Positions 32,286 to 42,535 of a stretch of DNA of 64,000 nt are shown in pieces. The notes below the pieces were generated by a model. It worked only from the letters and a program-made list of their open reading frames with translations, was not told the DNA's origin and did no database searches. Source of the stretch: Macrosoma leucophasiata. Taxonomy: Eukaryota; Arthropoda; Insecta; Lepidoptera; Hedylidae. The stretch's first letter is position 1. Every line of letters starts with the position of its first letter. Both the position numbers and the translations under genes were made by a program. The stretch is taken from the NCBI GenBank assembly GCA_036365455.1, contig JAWQUS010000007.1, positions 18,678,001-18,742,000 on the forward strand. The letters are read 5' to 3'.

Positions 32286-33907
32286 CCCAAGACGCCTCCG
32301 CCAACACCAGTCAGCGAGGATGTACAGTTTGTATTTCCCCCCTGAGCCAGAGAATACTCAGAGTCCCTGGTGTTGGCAGATGTCATCAGGGGTTGGATGC
32401 TATTACACTCTACGTCATTCATAAAATTATTGGTAACACTTATGTTACTCTCTAAACTACTAATAGCATTTGCTATATTACATATAACATTGTTAATATT
32501 ATAAGCTATCAGCGTAGCCAGTAATTTCCTATATTTTTTGGGAAGATACATAGTTTCCCGTGTCAATTTAAATCCACTAATAAACTTATTAGTGTCAAAA
32601 TAAAATAATTTGTCACTATGACGACAAGTCAATGTATGAATTACATTGTTCAAATAATAAATACAATTATTTTCCCTTTGTGTCAATGATTCTGAGTAGG
32701 GAAATGCACAAACCATTATATTTTTAACATTCAGATTCAATAAGGTATCAACACCATCAACAATGTCCTTTTTTTTGAGACCTAAGCTATTTCCCAACAT
32801 TATTATTAAAGTTGAATCACTGTCAATTTTTGTATTCTTAATTTTATGAATTATTTGCTTATATGATTGGTCAGGGTAGCAATGATTAATTATATTGCTT
32901 GTCAAATGATCCTTTAATAAGGATCCAAAACCTGATCCCAATCTATCTGAAAATAGCAATGTTTTATATGTGCCATCAATCTGAGTATTTGCAGATGTGT
33001 TCGGAGTAATGATTGTAGGCACAGAAGCTTTTGGACAGTGAGAACAAGTAATTAAATTGTTCTTAGTCAATGATTCATATCTCTCTGCATTGTATGTGAC
33101 TAAGTCAACAAGTTCACTAGCCTCTTGTAAACGTTGAGATAGTTGAACTTGTGATGCTTTATATTTATTAAAGATTGCCTTAATTTCTTGATCTTTTTGG
33201 AGTAATTGTCGTGTAAAGTCTCGTGAGTCAGTATCATGTGAGTGCCTGGAAAGCTCTAATTCAACACAGAAAGCATCTAACTGTTTTATTAAATTTGATC
33301 GCTGTTCCCTTAGTTTATTTTTTGATTTAACAGCACATTTTAATGAATTTAATGATTTTAGTTTCCTTTTAATATTTTTATTCAGGCGTCTATACTTTTT
33401 GAATTTATTCCTACTACTCAAAATTGGACACTGCTTAATGGTATCATCACCAGTCAAGTCTATTGTTAACAATTTCTTGTTATGTATTTCACTGAGATTC
33501 GAAGTGGTACCGACCAACTCATTGTACAAACTATGGGTATAAAACGATTGTTCATTAATTTTAGCTTCTTCCATATTTGCAATTGTCTTATGAGCATCAC
33601 AAACTTCACTTTCCAGTTCTGAAATACGTTGCAAGGCTTGTTCATATGTTTCACCACACTGTTGAAAGGTTGAAATGACCATTTGAAATTGTTGAACTTG
33701 GTCGAGTAAGTCTACATATTTAATATGATTTTCTGCCAACTCATTTTTCAGTGAAGTATTTTTGTCTATTAATTGTTTCAATTCCACTTCACTATCTTCC
33801 CGTTCCTGTAGTAGTTGTTTGCAGAGTAATTTTGTTGACTCAAGTTCTTTCAGCGTAGTTCTCAGTTTGTCCTCCATTTCACGGGTGGTCGCTCTACGTG
33901 TCATCAT
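32261..33907 (-). CDS. LINE ORF1: coiled-coil, SGNH-like RNA-binding protein
   Basis: Starts MMTRRATTRE at a tandem ATG ATG. Residues 10-120 form a long Glu/Leu/Lys heptad-rich coiled coil, probably the multimerisation region. Residues 166-200 are strongly basic (RNKFKKYRRLNKNIKRKLKS), a likely RNA-binding stretch, followed by a second coiled coil (about 200-285). A CSHC pair sits at 289-292. Residues 315-475 resemble the SGNH-hydrolase fold of CR1-group ORF1 proteins: TLLFSDRLGSGFGSLL at the block I position, STLIIMLGNSLGL at the GxND position and LPKKYRKLLATLI near the DxxH position. The catalytic Ser, Asn and Asp/His residues are not in canonical form, so enzymatic activity is doubtful. 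ORF1 proteins package element RNA and accompany it to the nucleus. The frame is intact. Confidence 0.85.
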   Translation of the reverse strand: MMTRRATTREMEDKLRTTLKELESTKLLCKQLLQEREDSEVELKQLIDKNTSLKNELAENHIKYVDLLDQVQQFQMVISTFQQCGETYEQALQRISELESEVCDAHKTIANMEEAKINEQSFYTHSLYNELVGTTSNLSEIHNKKLLTIDLTGDDTIKQCPILSSRNKFKKYRRLNKNIKRKLKSLNSLKCAVKSKNKLREQRSNLIKQLDAFCVELELSRHSHDTDSRDFTRQLLQKDQEIKAIFNKYKASQVQLSQRLQEASELVDLVTYNAERYESLTKNNLITCSHCPKASVPTIITPNTSANTQIDGTYKTLLFSDRLGSGFGSLLKDHLTSNIINHCYPDQSYKQIIHKIKNTKIDSDSTLIIMLGNSLGLKKKDIVDGVDTLLNLNVKNIMVCAFPYSESLTQRENNCIYYLNNVIHTLTCRHSDKLFYFDTNKFISGFKLTRETMYLPKKYRKLLATLIAYNINNVICNIANAISSLESNISVTNNFMNDVECNSIQPLMTSANTRDSEYSLAQGGNTNCTSSLTGVGGGVLGCTLNYLN

Positions 33908-34078
33908 ATTCTAGACAGGTTATTTTGTGTAATAACACCTGAAATATTATTTACAGAAGCTTAATAAAAGGTTTCAAGAGACAAAAGGGATACAATAGGG
34001 ATATAGTAAGTAAATGACTAATAATACTAGAAAAAAGACAAAGTATGTTAGAATACAGATGGAAACTCATACAAAAAA

Positions 34079-34182
34079 GAAAAAGAACATAGCAAGAAAG
34101 TAGTGTTATATTTTATATTAAATATGTTAACTTTTAAACAAAAATGAGACAGAAAAGAACACAGCAAGAAGTGTTATATTTA
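34079..34182 (-). repeat. Short duplicated block in LINE 5' UTR
   Basis: AGAAAAAGAACATAGCAAGA, then AGTAGTGTTATATTTTA (34,079-34,116), is repeated as AGAAAAGAACACAGCAAGAA then GTGTTATATTTA (34,151-34,182). Period about 72 bp. Confidence 0.75.
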
Positions 34183-34332
34183 ATAATTAATTTTACATTA
34201 TAACCTATCTTTAACTTATCAATCTTTATATTGATTAATGCTCAAACTTAATTACACAGGACAACAAATCGGGTAATAGTATTTTTATGATTTGTTTAGT
34301 ACATAAGTTGTGTATAAATGTAGTGGGATGAG

Positions 34333-34631
34333 TGTCTGTGGCTAATGTTTCTCATCTATTTCACTTCCACTACATAGTCAAGTGAAAAGAGAATCAACTG
34401 TGCCTGTATGTAGGTATTTGACGAAGCTCACAAAATGAGCAGTATAAATAGCAAGTAGAACAATGTATAGTGTAACAAAATACTTAATAAACTAAAATTA
34501 TTGAAGAGTTTTATTGTCTGCGGCTATTGTTAGTTCATCAATTTTACTTCCACATATTGTCAAGTAAAATGAGTATTAAACAGAGCCTATGAGTACTGGA
34601 CGAAGCTCACTAAGTGAGCAGTGTAATGAAT
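34333..34631 (-). repeat. Tandem 182-bp monomers in LINE 5' UTR
   Basis: Two units begin at 34,333 (TGTCTGTGGCTAATG) and 34,515 (TGTCTGCGGCTATTG) and share CACTTCCACTACATAGTCAA or ACTTCCACATATTGTCAAG, GACGAAGCTCAC and TGAGCAGTGTAA. In L1 and some other LINEs, tandem 5' monomers act as internal promoter units; the same role here is inferred. Confidence 0.7.
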
Positions 34632-34985
34632 ACTGTTATATATAGGGATTTACTACAAAAATACATGAATTAAAGGCAATACTCCCCAGGTTTTACAGCG
34701 ATTTTTCAAATCTGACCGTTGGGTCGACGTCAGCTATTTCGAAGTCGTCTTTCTTAATGATTTAGCCGCAGATCACCTCGCCAACATTTGTTCGTTTAAA
34801 TTGTATATAATTATTGAATATTACACTATTAATGCTAATAACAATCACTAAAACTAATTTTTATACAATAATTAAATACGAGCTACAATTTTGACATCTG
34901 ACAACCAGTGTTGCCACTGATAAGGTGATAGACTTTAAATACATCGTATAATATAGTGGTAGTTACAATTTTGTCTCTTTGTAAG
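34632..34985. other. LINE 5' end region and flank
   Basis: Includes the putative 5' terminus (about 34,819). The block 34,675-34,790 is more GC-rich than its surroundings and may be 5' UTR sequence. The CCAGTGTTGCCACTGATAAG sequence at about 34,902-34,921 is an alternative 5' boundary. Confidence 0.4.
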
Positions 34986-35185
34986 TTGAAGCTGAAACCT
35001 ATAGACATCTATACAAAAATCAAACATTAAAATGCAGTTGCGTTGCCACAACTAAGGCCTGAGGTTGTTTCTCTATCTAACCGGAATATGATAGTGCTGA
35101 ATAATTGGCACTATAATTGGGCGTCAGATAGATGACGTACTGCGGTAGTCCTTAAACCCTTGAGCACCGACACTGAAACTCTACC
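34986..35185 (+). repeat. Family B copy, diverged, 5' part missing
   Basis: Contains AAACCTATAGACATCTATAC, AAAATGCAGTTGCGTTGCC, ACTAAGGCCTGAGGTTG, CCGGAATATGATAGTGCTGA and GAAACTCTACCGACAGTA, in the order of the 8,846 copy but strongly diverged. Confidence 0.65.
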
Positions 35186-35547
35186 GACAGTACCTATATA
35201 TTAATATTGAAGCATGTGGAATATTAATCCATCCATCCATCTCTTCATAAATTGTATCTTATCTTATTTGATAATTTATCACAGTATAAAAAAACGTAAC
35301 TTCACGCCTGTAATCCCCAAAGGGATAGGCAGTGGTAAATGCATGCATTCTAACATACATGCAAACACCCACGATTCGCCGGTTACGTTTTGGTCCATGT
35401 AACAGGCGGCGAGCCTGTTAACAATATAAATTACTCAATAGATAGGTACGCAAATAGCAAATCGGCTATTTAAGCAAAGAATTTTAATTTAACTGAATTT
35501 AGCAATGAATAGTCTTCATGTATAAGTACTATAATAAACAGTTATTA
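35186..35547. other. AT-rich spacer
   Basis: Nothing recognised apart from the phrase ACGCCTGTAATCCCCAAAGG, which is a decayed interspersed-repeat type. Confidence 0.4.
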
Positions 35548-35699
35548 AGCCTGAGTTGCACCACGACTTTTGTTTAAGTTAAAGTTAATGTAACATTTTA
35601 CATCCTTATCTAATTTAAAGAAATCTGTTAAAGTTAGAAAGGCGTGTGAAATGTTACATTAACTTTAACTTAAACAAAAGTCGTGGTGCAACCCAGGCT
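35548..35699. mobile_element. Family D foldback MITE, copy 2 (152 bp, nearly perfect)
   Basis: Arms of about 52 bp (35,548-35,600 and 35,647-35,699) are inverted copies with only a few mismatches. The left begins AGCCTGAGTTGCACCACGAC and the right ends GTCGTGGTGCAACCCAGGCT. TA on both sides (35,546-35,547 and 35,700-35,701). The high arm identity indicates that this is the youngest of the three copies. Confidence 0.9.
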
Positions 35700-35701
35700 T
35701 A

Positions 35702-38540
35702 ATAATGATCACCTAAACGTACTGAAAGTCGATTAAAACAAAATAGTGCTTCAATTTTACAAATTTTAATAAAACGTCGAATCCTTTGTTAATCTAAAAC
35801 TTATCTTAACATTAAATAGACACGAGTACAACCATAAACATTCCACGACCAAATTCCCCACCACCTGGCTACAACTGTTAATTATAACAAAAAGTATTAA
35901 CAATTTAAATTTCTAACCTCGCCTAATGACTAAGTATTCGTTCACGTATCCAATTAAAATGTAAAGCATTAATAACGCTTGCATTCACCTGTCACGGAGA
36001 CTGAGATCAAATGTGTGACGTTGATTCAATGATATTCGATTTATTAGGTTTTGAATTATAATAAAATTCGAATCAGAACTTTTTATATTAATTTAGACGT
36101 ACAAGCAGGTTAAATTTCGATCAGTTATTGATAAATTTAAAAAATACAGATAAAGTACGTAACTTTTAGTCTTGAATTTATGTCTGCAAAATAGCAGATG
36201 AGTATGTAGTTCATGTGTAATAAATGCTTAGGTATAATACAGCCGATAGAAAAAAAAAACGGAGATAGCAAACTATCTGAATGCAAGATACCTTGTAACT
36301 TTCGATGTAACTTTCGACATGTAACACCTTTATACCAGTAAAAACGCGGTACTGTATTGAGATAATTAGATAAATTTACATTAGCATCACTAATGATAAA
36401 AATTAAGCTATGCGAATATTAAATTATTGTAAACAAATTTTAATAAATCCAAAATATGTTTACCTATTGTGATATGAAAATCTTACGGTCGTGGTGATAA
36501 ATTCATTACAGCTTAAATATTTTTTCCAACGAACCCTTGAAGTTATGCGATTGTTGAATTATAATCCATACTACAAAACCCAAGTTACCAAAATAAGTCA
36601 TAAACAAAATCGTCATGTTTCTTATTATACCCTGGAAAACTTAGTTGATTAAATGCAACCACTTATTTACACATACATATATGTATTTCTTAGATAAATA
36701 AAGGAACTCCGCTTAATAGGTCACCCTATCTATAAAACGACAAACATTCCTAAGATTAAATTCAATAATCATTCTGAGAAAGCTTTAGAAATTCATTAAA
36801 ATGTTTTTACAACGTACGTAACCTTAACATTTACCTAAGTATAATTTAAACATACAATTACGATAAACAAGATCGTGTTGTGTAACGGTACATCTGTTTT
36901 CGTAATAAAATACCAATATCTATAGACTGTGACTCACCGATTACCACATAATATTCATCTAGACGCAATGCCCGTGATTAATAAGGCCCATTAACTTCAA
37001 GCAAAGATTAATTTTCGAGCGAAGCTCGTAACAGATATGGGTTTGATACTACGGAAGTATTGCAACATCTATTTATAGAAATTGCTATAAAAATGCGATT
37101 ATATACCAAAGGAAGGAGGAGATAAACCTAAGAGCTCAAGTAAACCTAAGAGATCTAGATCGATAGATAGCAGATCTAGACTAATCGAGAGCAAGATCAA
37201 AAAACGTCGAAACGGGTGCGCTAGTATGAATATAAATATTAAATACGCTTACATTACACTCGTAGATATAAAACCTGTGTCGTGGGTGCCTTTGTACACA
37301 CACACATTATATAGATTACTTGGAAAAATGTAATGCAACGTTAGCTTTCTCATCATAATCATCGAACATCCTGCACTATAATTAAATTAAAAGAATGTCA
37401 TTAAACAAAATCAAGAACATTAGCAACGGAGAAAATTAGCTCCCAACAATCCAGCAGAATCTCAGTCATGTTCTGTACTGCTTGACAAAGCAACTGACAC
37501 TGAATTTATCGTTGAATGTGGATTCAACTTCAAAATTCAGTCATTCCTCCTTTTATTATAGACGCAAAAATCAGAGCGTTCTCTTTGATGCAGTTGATAA
37601 CCTGTTTATAACGCTTTGAATTTAATTGACCAAAACAAGAAAAAGTTACGACTCCACTTTATTGTTTACAATTTCACCAGGAAGAAAGTGACATTTTCTT
37701 TATTATATTAACTGTCGAAGATGAAATTTCGCCCTTACCAATTGGACATTGTTTTAACCTAGAACGCACAAATTGTGGTGTTAGAGTTATTCATATGCCG
37801 AGAACTGTTGAATTATTCTAATCAGGTTACCTGATAAATTTAAATTTACTTTTACTTTCCTCTCCCAGCTTCCTCAACTGTAAAGAATCTGATGATTATA
37901 ATCGTAGTGATCTTATTTCATTACTTGCCTTAACAAACTTATTATACTGCTATTCAATTTTTTTTTATAATTGAAACGAGATTTTTATTATATAATACGT
38001 AATATATTTTTATATGTACTTAAGCTGTAGACAGCTTAAAAAATTGAATTATTAAAAAAATAAATAATAATATGTCTTTAAAAATTGTCTTCTTATTCAA
38101 TTTTAAAAGAAACAAAGTAAGTAGGTCGATTTTGGCATATGTCAGTTACATCAGCAGTTAAATTTACAGAAAGCGCTGTCAGTCAATTGTTATTTGAGTT
38201 CAATTCATCAATTCCTACAGCATCCCCAAAGCTTGAAAGAGCTTCTTTCATATTTTATCCTTAATATTTTTCTGTTGGTTTTAGGTGACTTTAATTTGTC
38301 TTAATAATATCATGTGCATTGACTAAAGATACCATAACATCTAAAAACGTTTTACTATACTTTAGGCAAATAGTTTTTACAGTCGCACCTTATAAATATG
38401 CAAATGTCATATCTCATATCACTATCGCATACCTACGCACTGTTTAAATCTTCCTTATTAGCCATTCGTTTGCCGGCATACAACATCGTCAAAATAACTC
38501 ATTCATACTTTATTTTACTTCAGTATGCATATGCACTCCA
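35702..38540. other. Long AT-rich spacer
   Basis: No gene, tRNA or shared repeat recognised across 2.8 kb. A small local tandem (CTAAGAGCTC / CTAAGAGATC with AGATCTAGA, 37,128-37,190) was the only structure noted. Confidence 0.5.
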
Positions 38541-39216
38541 ATTAGCGGGGTTTACGTTTCTTGCTAGGTTACTCATTATTTCAAGCAGGGATTTTTTCTG
38601 CGAGCGCACTGCGACCGCAGTAATTAACCATGAACGGGACGGATCCTTCAGCGTTTGCTTATTAACGTCTAATCTTTGTTGGCGCCCGTCGATCTTAATT
38701 AATTCAATTAAAGTATTAAGTAGTAGGTGAAGGTTGCGGCCCTCTCACTGAAATTTAAAAACTTAACGTTCATCGTCGTAATGACGACTCGGCGAGTATA
38801 CAAGGGGGAGGCGAATTAATCAAATAATACCGCGGAGGTGCGGGGCCGGCATGCCCCCGCGCTCTTCCCCCGCCCAGGCCCGCGCGCGACCGCGTGGCTC
38901 AGTCGCGACCGAAACGCTACGTGGGGAAGTGTCGTCGGTCCCCGTAAACACATCTACTTTTTTCGAAGTTCTCAGTACCGTTTTTGTTTTAAAGTTTCAT
39001 TAGAAAGTTTTTGTGCGTTTAGTCTTTTGTTCTGTCGAACTTGAAAGGTACGAGACTGCATTCGGCGGTTTAGTTTATTGAGTTATTACGTTTAGTGCTT
39101 TTTTTGTTATTGTTGAGTTTTTTGTTTGGTGCATCGTGCCGGCCCGGAGACCGGCGGTCCCATCAAGGCACCAGGCCTGGGCGCGCAGTTAACGGACCCC
39201 AAAGGAAAGCCTTTAG
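38541..39216 (+). promoter_or_regulatory. GC-rich island, candidate promoter and non-coding first exon
   Basis: A composition change from AT-rich to GC-rich (38,830-38,930, e.g. GCGGGGCCGGCATGCCCCCG) with a TCAGT initiator-type motif at 38,972-38,976. From about 39,129 to 39,216 there is another GC-rich block ending CCTTTAG|GTAACT, a reasonable splice donor. The interval could be a promoter plus 5' exon of a host gene. The frame GPIKAPGLGAQLTDPKGK in 39,150-39,210 is open but has no upstream ATG and is unrecognised. No downstream exon was identified. Confidence 0.25.
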
Positions 39217-40560
39217 GTAACTATGTGAATATCGGAACAATACCTGACATCATCGAGACATGTTAGCTGACATATTTGTAAACAGATGTCTTATACTAGT
39301 AAACCCTAATACTATAATGCTTTATCAGTGACAAGACAACGTACTAAAGAACATATTTGGCTGCATTGTACCCATTTCAATTATATTTAAATGCACCACG
39401 TGTCCAATAAAAAGGCATGAAACTCTTGTTTAATTATAACCATAAAATAACATTTACATTTTATGGAACAGATAGATATAACAATAACATATTAATGAAA
39501 TCCAGAAAAACACAGATCAGCATTCTAATGCACCCAGTAAGTAACGCAACGATAAATACCACGCTGAAAACAAGAATAGATGTTTGGATAATTGAAACAG
39601 GAATTTAATTAAAACAAAACAAACATTTGTTTTGTAACTCTCAGCAAGAATACAAAGAAGATTCCACATATATAATAAGAATACAGAGAAGAATCCACAT
39701 AATCAAATGTATCTATAAGATGCGAACGTATAGCTGATAATTCTAAGTATTTTATCATCAGGTGAGACTTAATTAAAAGGAGATAATGAAACCATCAAGG
39801 ATTTATTTACTTTGAACATCAATTTTCTTTAAAATAAACATACTTTTAATTAAAGCTTTAAGGAAAAACAAATACAGAGGAGGAATGAGGCAACCCTTCT
39901 ACACAAGCTTACCGACATGCGACAGCGGGGACCAAGAATTTACGTTTATTGAAACTTAGCCGAGTCAAATTAATTATTCATTCATAATTTGTTAAGTATT
40001 ATCTCTTAGCTATATCGTTACAATGTTATCTTAGTTCTCTCCATTTGTTTGTGCAGCAATTCAAGCCCATAGAGAACATTAATTAGATTTTGTTTTTGGA
40101 TCATACCCACACATCAATTTCGGGTATTCGACAAATCGCTTTGAACGAGGCGAGTTGAAATTTAATTTTTAAAATATGTCTAAGCAATATTACACGGACC
40201 ACTTCATTTCATCGCCGGTTTAATTAAAAACGAGTGCCCACTCCCCTCCCTCCTTTTCGGGTTGAAGTACACCCTGCCCCCGCATGGGCGTCTCGCTCCG
40301 CTTATATTTAGATAATTGTACAATCATCTAAATTAATGAGTCTCTCGTCCGGTCCTAGCCTCTATTGTTTTATGTTTATAGTGCCCAAAACGGATACATG
40401 GTGACAATTTAATTTAAAAACTGAATTTGAATTTGGAAAACAAATTCTAAGGAGATATAAATTAATATATTTGGTGGGGGAAGATATTTTTAAATACATT
40501 GTTAACAATTTTATATTGATAAAAACAAACATAAACGTATTTTAAAGCTTCTTCGCATTT
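39217..40560. other. Spacer
   Basis: Mostly AT-rich. 40,235-40,330 holds a GC-richer block (CACTCCCCTCCCTCC, CTGCCCCCGCATGGGCG). Nothing coding recognised. Confidence 0.45.
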
Positions 40561-41225
40561 GAAAAGTACAGTAACCGGGGTGTTCATAACTCGGCAGTGT
40601 TGACGACAGTGATAAGGCTGAATGCAATTAAAAGTTTCACTACGTGCGTGGACGAGGCGCCCGCGCGCGAATGTCTACCTTAATTTATGCGAGCGATAAG
40701 CCCAAGTTATGAGAGCCAATTAATAACTTATTTAGGTAAAATTTTCATAAAGAAACAACTATTTTAATAAAAGATAAGACACGAGCTTTATTAAACAGCT
40801 GATGGATTAATCTTGAGTACCAATTACAAGCTACTAAGGGTTGACATGAAATCGACCTCCCGTTACATGATGATTTCAGTAAAATTAATGAATTATTTCT
40901 GTATGTATTTTTTTCCTTTATCTTTAAAGATATAATTGTTTTATTTATAAGTTAAATTAAAAAAGCTCACTGAAATGCTCTGTTCGTTCTTACATTCCAC
41001 CCCAAAGTAACCAACAAATTAAATTATGAGGGCTAATTTGATCTATAATGCATTGCTCTTAGCAAATTAAATGCATCAAGCAACAGAAGGACGGCGGATG
41101 GAGTGGGCAGAACACCCCGGAAGGCCCCGGGCGATCTGTCTAATGAACCCGTACCACCCCCGCAGCCTGATTTATTAACAAATTAAATGCATTCTGCTGC
41201 ACCCTCATGCAAATACACGGCATAA
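40561..41225. promoter_or_regulatory. Candidate regulatory patches with octamer and repeated AATTAAATGCAT
   Basis: Contains GC-rich blocks (GAGGCGCCCGCGCGCGAATG at 40,647; CCCCGGAAGGCCCCGGGCG at 41,114) between homeodomain-type sites. CAAATTAAATGCAT occurs twice (41,063-41,076 and 41,179-41,192), and a perfect POU octamer ATGCAAAT lies at 41,207-41,214. The arrangement suggests regulatory DNA; target gene unknown. Confidence 0.35.
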
Positions 41226-42089
41226 TACATCTATGTAAGTTATACAGAACGATTAGCGCTAAAATCTTTATTAAAACCCGTTTGGTAATTTCACAATTTA
41301 AAAAATCTGCACTTTGGATTACTGACGATATAAATATTTAAATTGATATTCAATTTGCAATTCACCCTAAGTTCAGACAACTCAATGGGAAAGAAACGTA
41401 GAGACGAACACAAATGATCTCATACATTGCTAAAAAAAGAAAACAATACATCATGTAGATAATTAACTTACCAGTGACTGGAACGTTTAAAGAATATAAA
41501 TATGAATAGAACATTTTCAAATTTTAATGAAAAAAAAATGTGTAACCAAGTCTTTACCGACGGCGGAACATACAACCTGTTCTGCTTGGTTCATTCTCAA
41601 ACTAGGCATTAGTTCCTTATATTTAAATAGGAACTAAACAACGCGCTTCCTATGCTAATGAATGCTGCTTAAAACTGTTAGCCACAGAAGATAAACTTTC
41701 TAGTTTATTTTTCTTGGATTGGATTCTTATGTTCACTTATCAATGTTTACATTGCGCTTAGTTGTAATAAAATACCACGAATAAGTAAGTAATGTCTTAG
41801 GGAAGGATTGTTTCAAATATTGAATTGATCGGAAAATGTTAGCAACTCTAATAACGTACGGACTGCGACTGTAATCGTAAAAATATTTAAAAAAAGCAAA
41901 ATATCCAATTATGTTTTAATGCCATACATAGATGTTAGCTCGTGAAAAGATTGTCTAGGTCTTCGACATTAAGACTGGGCATATGTTTTAGATAATGGCA
42001 GAGCATCCTTAAATATATTTTTAATATCATAACTTGACAAGTGTCTAAAAACTTAAACCTTATTATATACGTGGAATCTTCTTGTACAA
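41226..42089. other. AT-rich spacer
   Basis: No recognisable feature. Confidence 0.5.
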
Positions 42090-42312
42090 TCTATATGCCT
42101 ATAAAAATCAAATGACTTTTGTTAGTTTCCGTAATACTAGAGAACGGCTAGGTCGATTTGACAAATTTTAATTTTGAAATATACGTGGAAATCTAAGGAA
42201 AAAAATTGAAAGGAAAATAGTTAAAACATTTCATTTTCCCTTAAAAATAGTTCATATCTGTCTTATCTTACACGCATTATTTAATTCTAAAGCAGTTCAC
42301 CGGTTCAGCTAG
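42090..42312 (+). mobile_element. Helitron-like element, decayed (223 bp)
   Basis: Starts A|TCTATATGCCTATAAAAATC and ends GGTTCAGCTAG|T. The interior phrase AGAACGGCTAGGTCGATTTG matches the AACGGCTNGACCGATTT block found in the other Helitron-like copies. No coding sequence. Confidence 0.5.
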
Positions 42313-42486
42313 TAATAAAATATTTATATATATACCTACTTTAATTTTAATAGTTGTAAACAACTGCAAAAATTGACTTAAAGTAATATCGACTTTACTT
42401 CAGATGACGGTTTTTTTAGTTATTTACTAATCTCCTCTTTAATTCTATTACAGAAATTCCATAATTTTTTGAGCCAAATGCGGCTG

Positions 42487-42535
42487 ATATCGGGCATGAA
42501 CAATATGAAATCAATTGTCATATTTTTCTCGTGAT
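42487..42535 (+). repeat. Short shared repeat GAACAATATGAAATCAA..., copy 1
   Basis: TGATATCG, GAACAATATGAAATCAATTG and TCATATTTTT recur at 49,132-49,177 with one change in the core 29 bases. A remnant of an unnamed dispersed repeat. Confidence 0.65.

Larger units (their letters stand above)
28886..34819 (-). mobile_element. Nearly intact CR1-group non-LTR retrotransposon
   Basis: A two-ORF LINE of about 5.9 kb that copies itself by target-primed reverse transcription. In transcription order it has a repeat-bearing 5' UTR (34,819-33,908), ORF1 (548 aa), ORF2 (988 aa), a 3' UTR of about 430 bp and a tail of three TTTGAG-type hexamers (28,889-28,906). The coiled-coil plus SGNH-like ORF1, an APE endonuclease plus RT ORF2 without RNase H, and a short tandem tail instead of poly(A) point to the CR1/L2/Daphne/Crack group; the clade is not resolved by eye. 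Outer limits rest on an 8-bp direct repeat, ATTACACT, at 28,878-28,885 and 34,820-34,827. The 5' limit is uncertain and could extend to about 34,920. Both ORFs are uninterrupted, which suggests recent insertion. Confidence 0.85.

Noticed and set aside
35548..35699. piggyBac-type MITE with TTAA duplication
   Set aside because: Copy 2 fits TTAA, but copies 1 and 3 do not on one side; TA is consistent in all three.
38398..38730. 110-aa plus-strand frame as a gene
   Set aside because: Composition is ordinary, there is no recognisable domain, and it crosses the AT-rich to GC-rich boundary without change in character.
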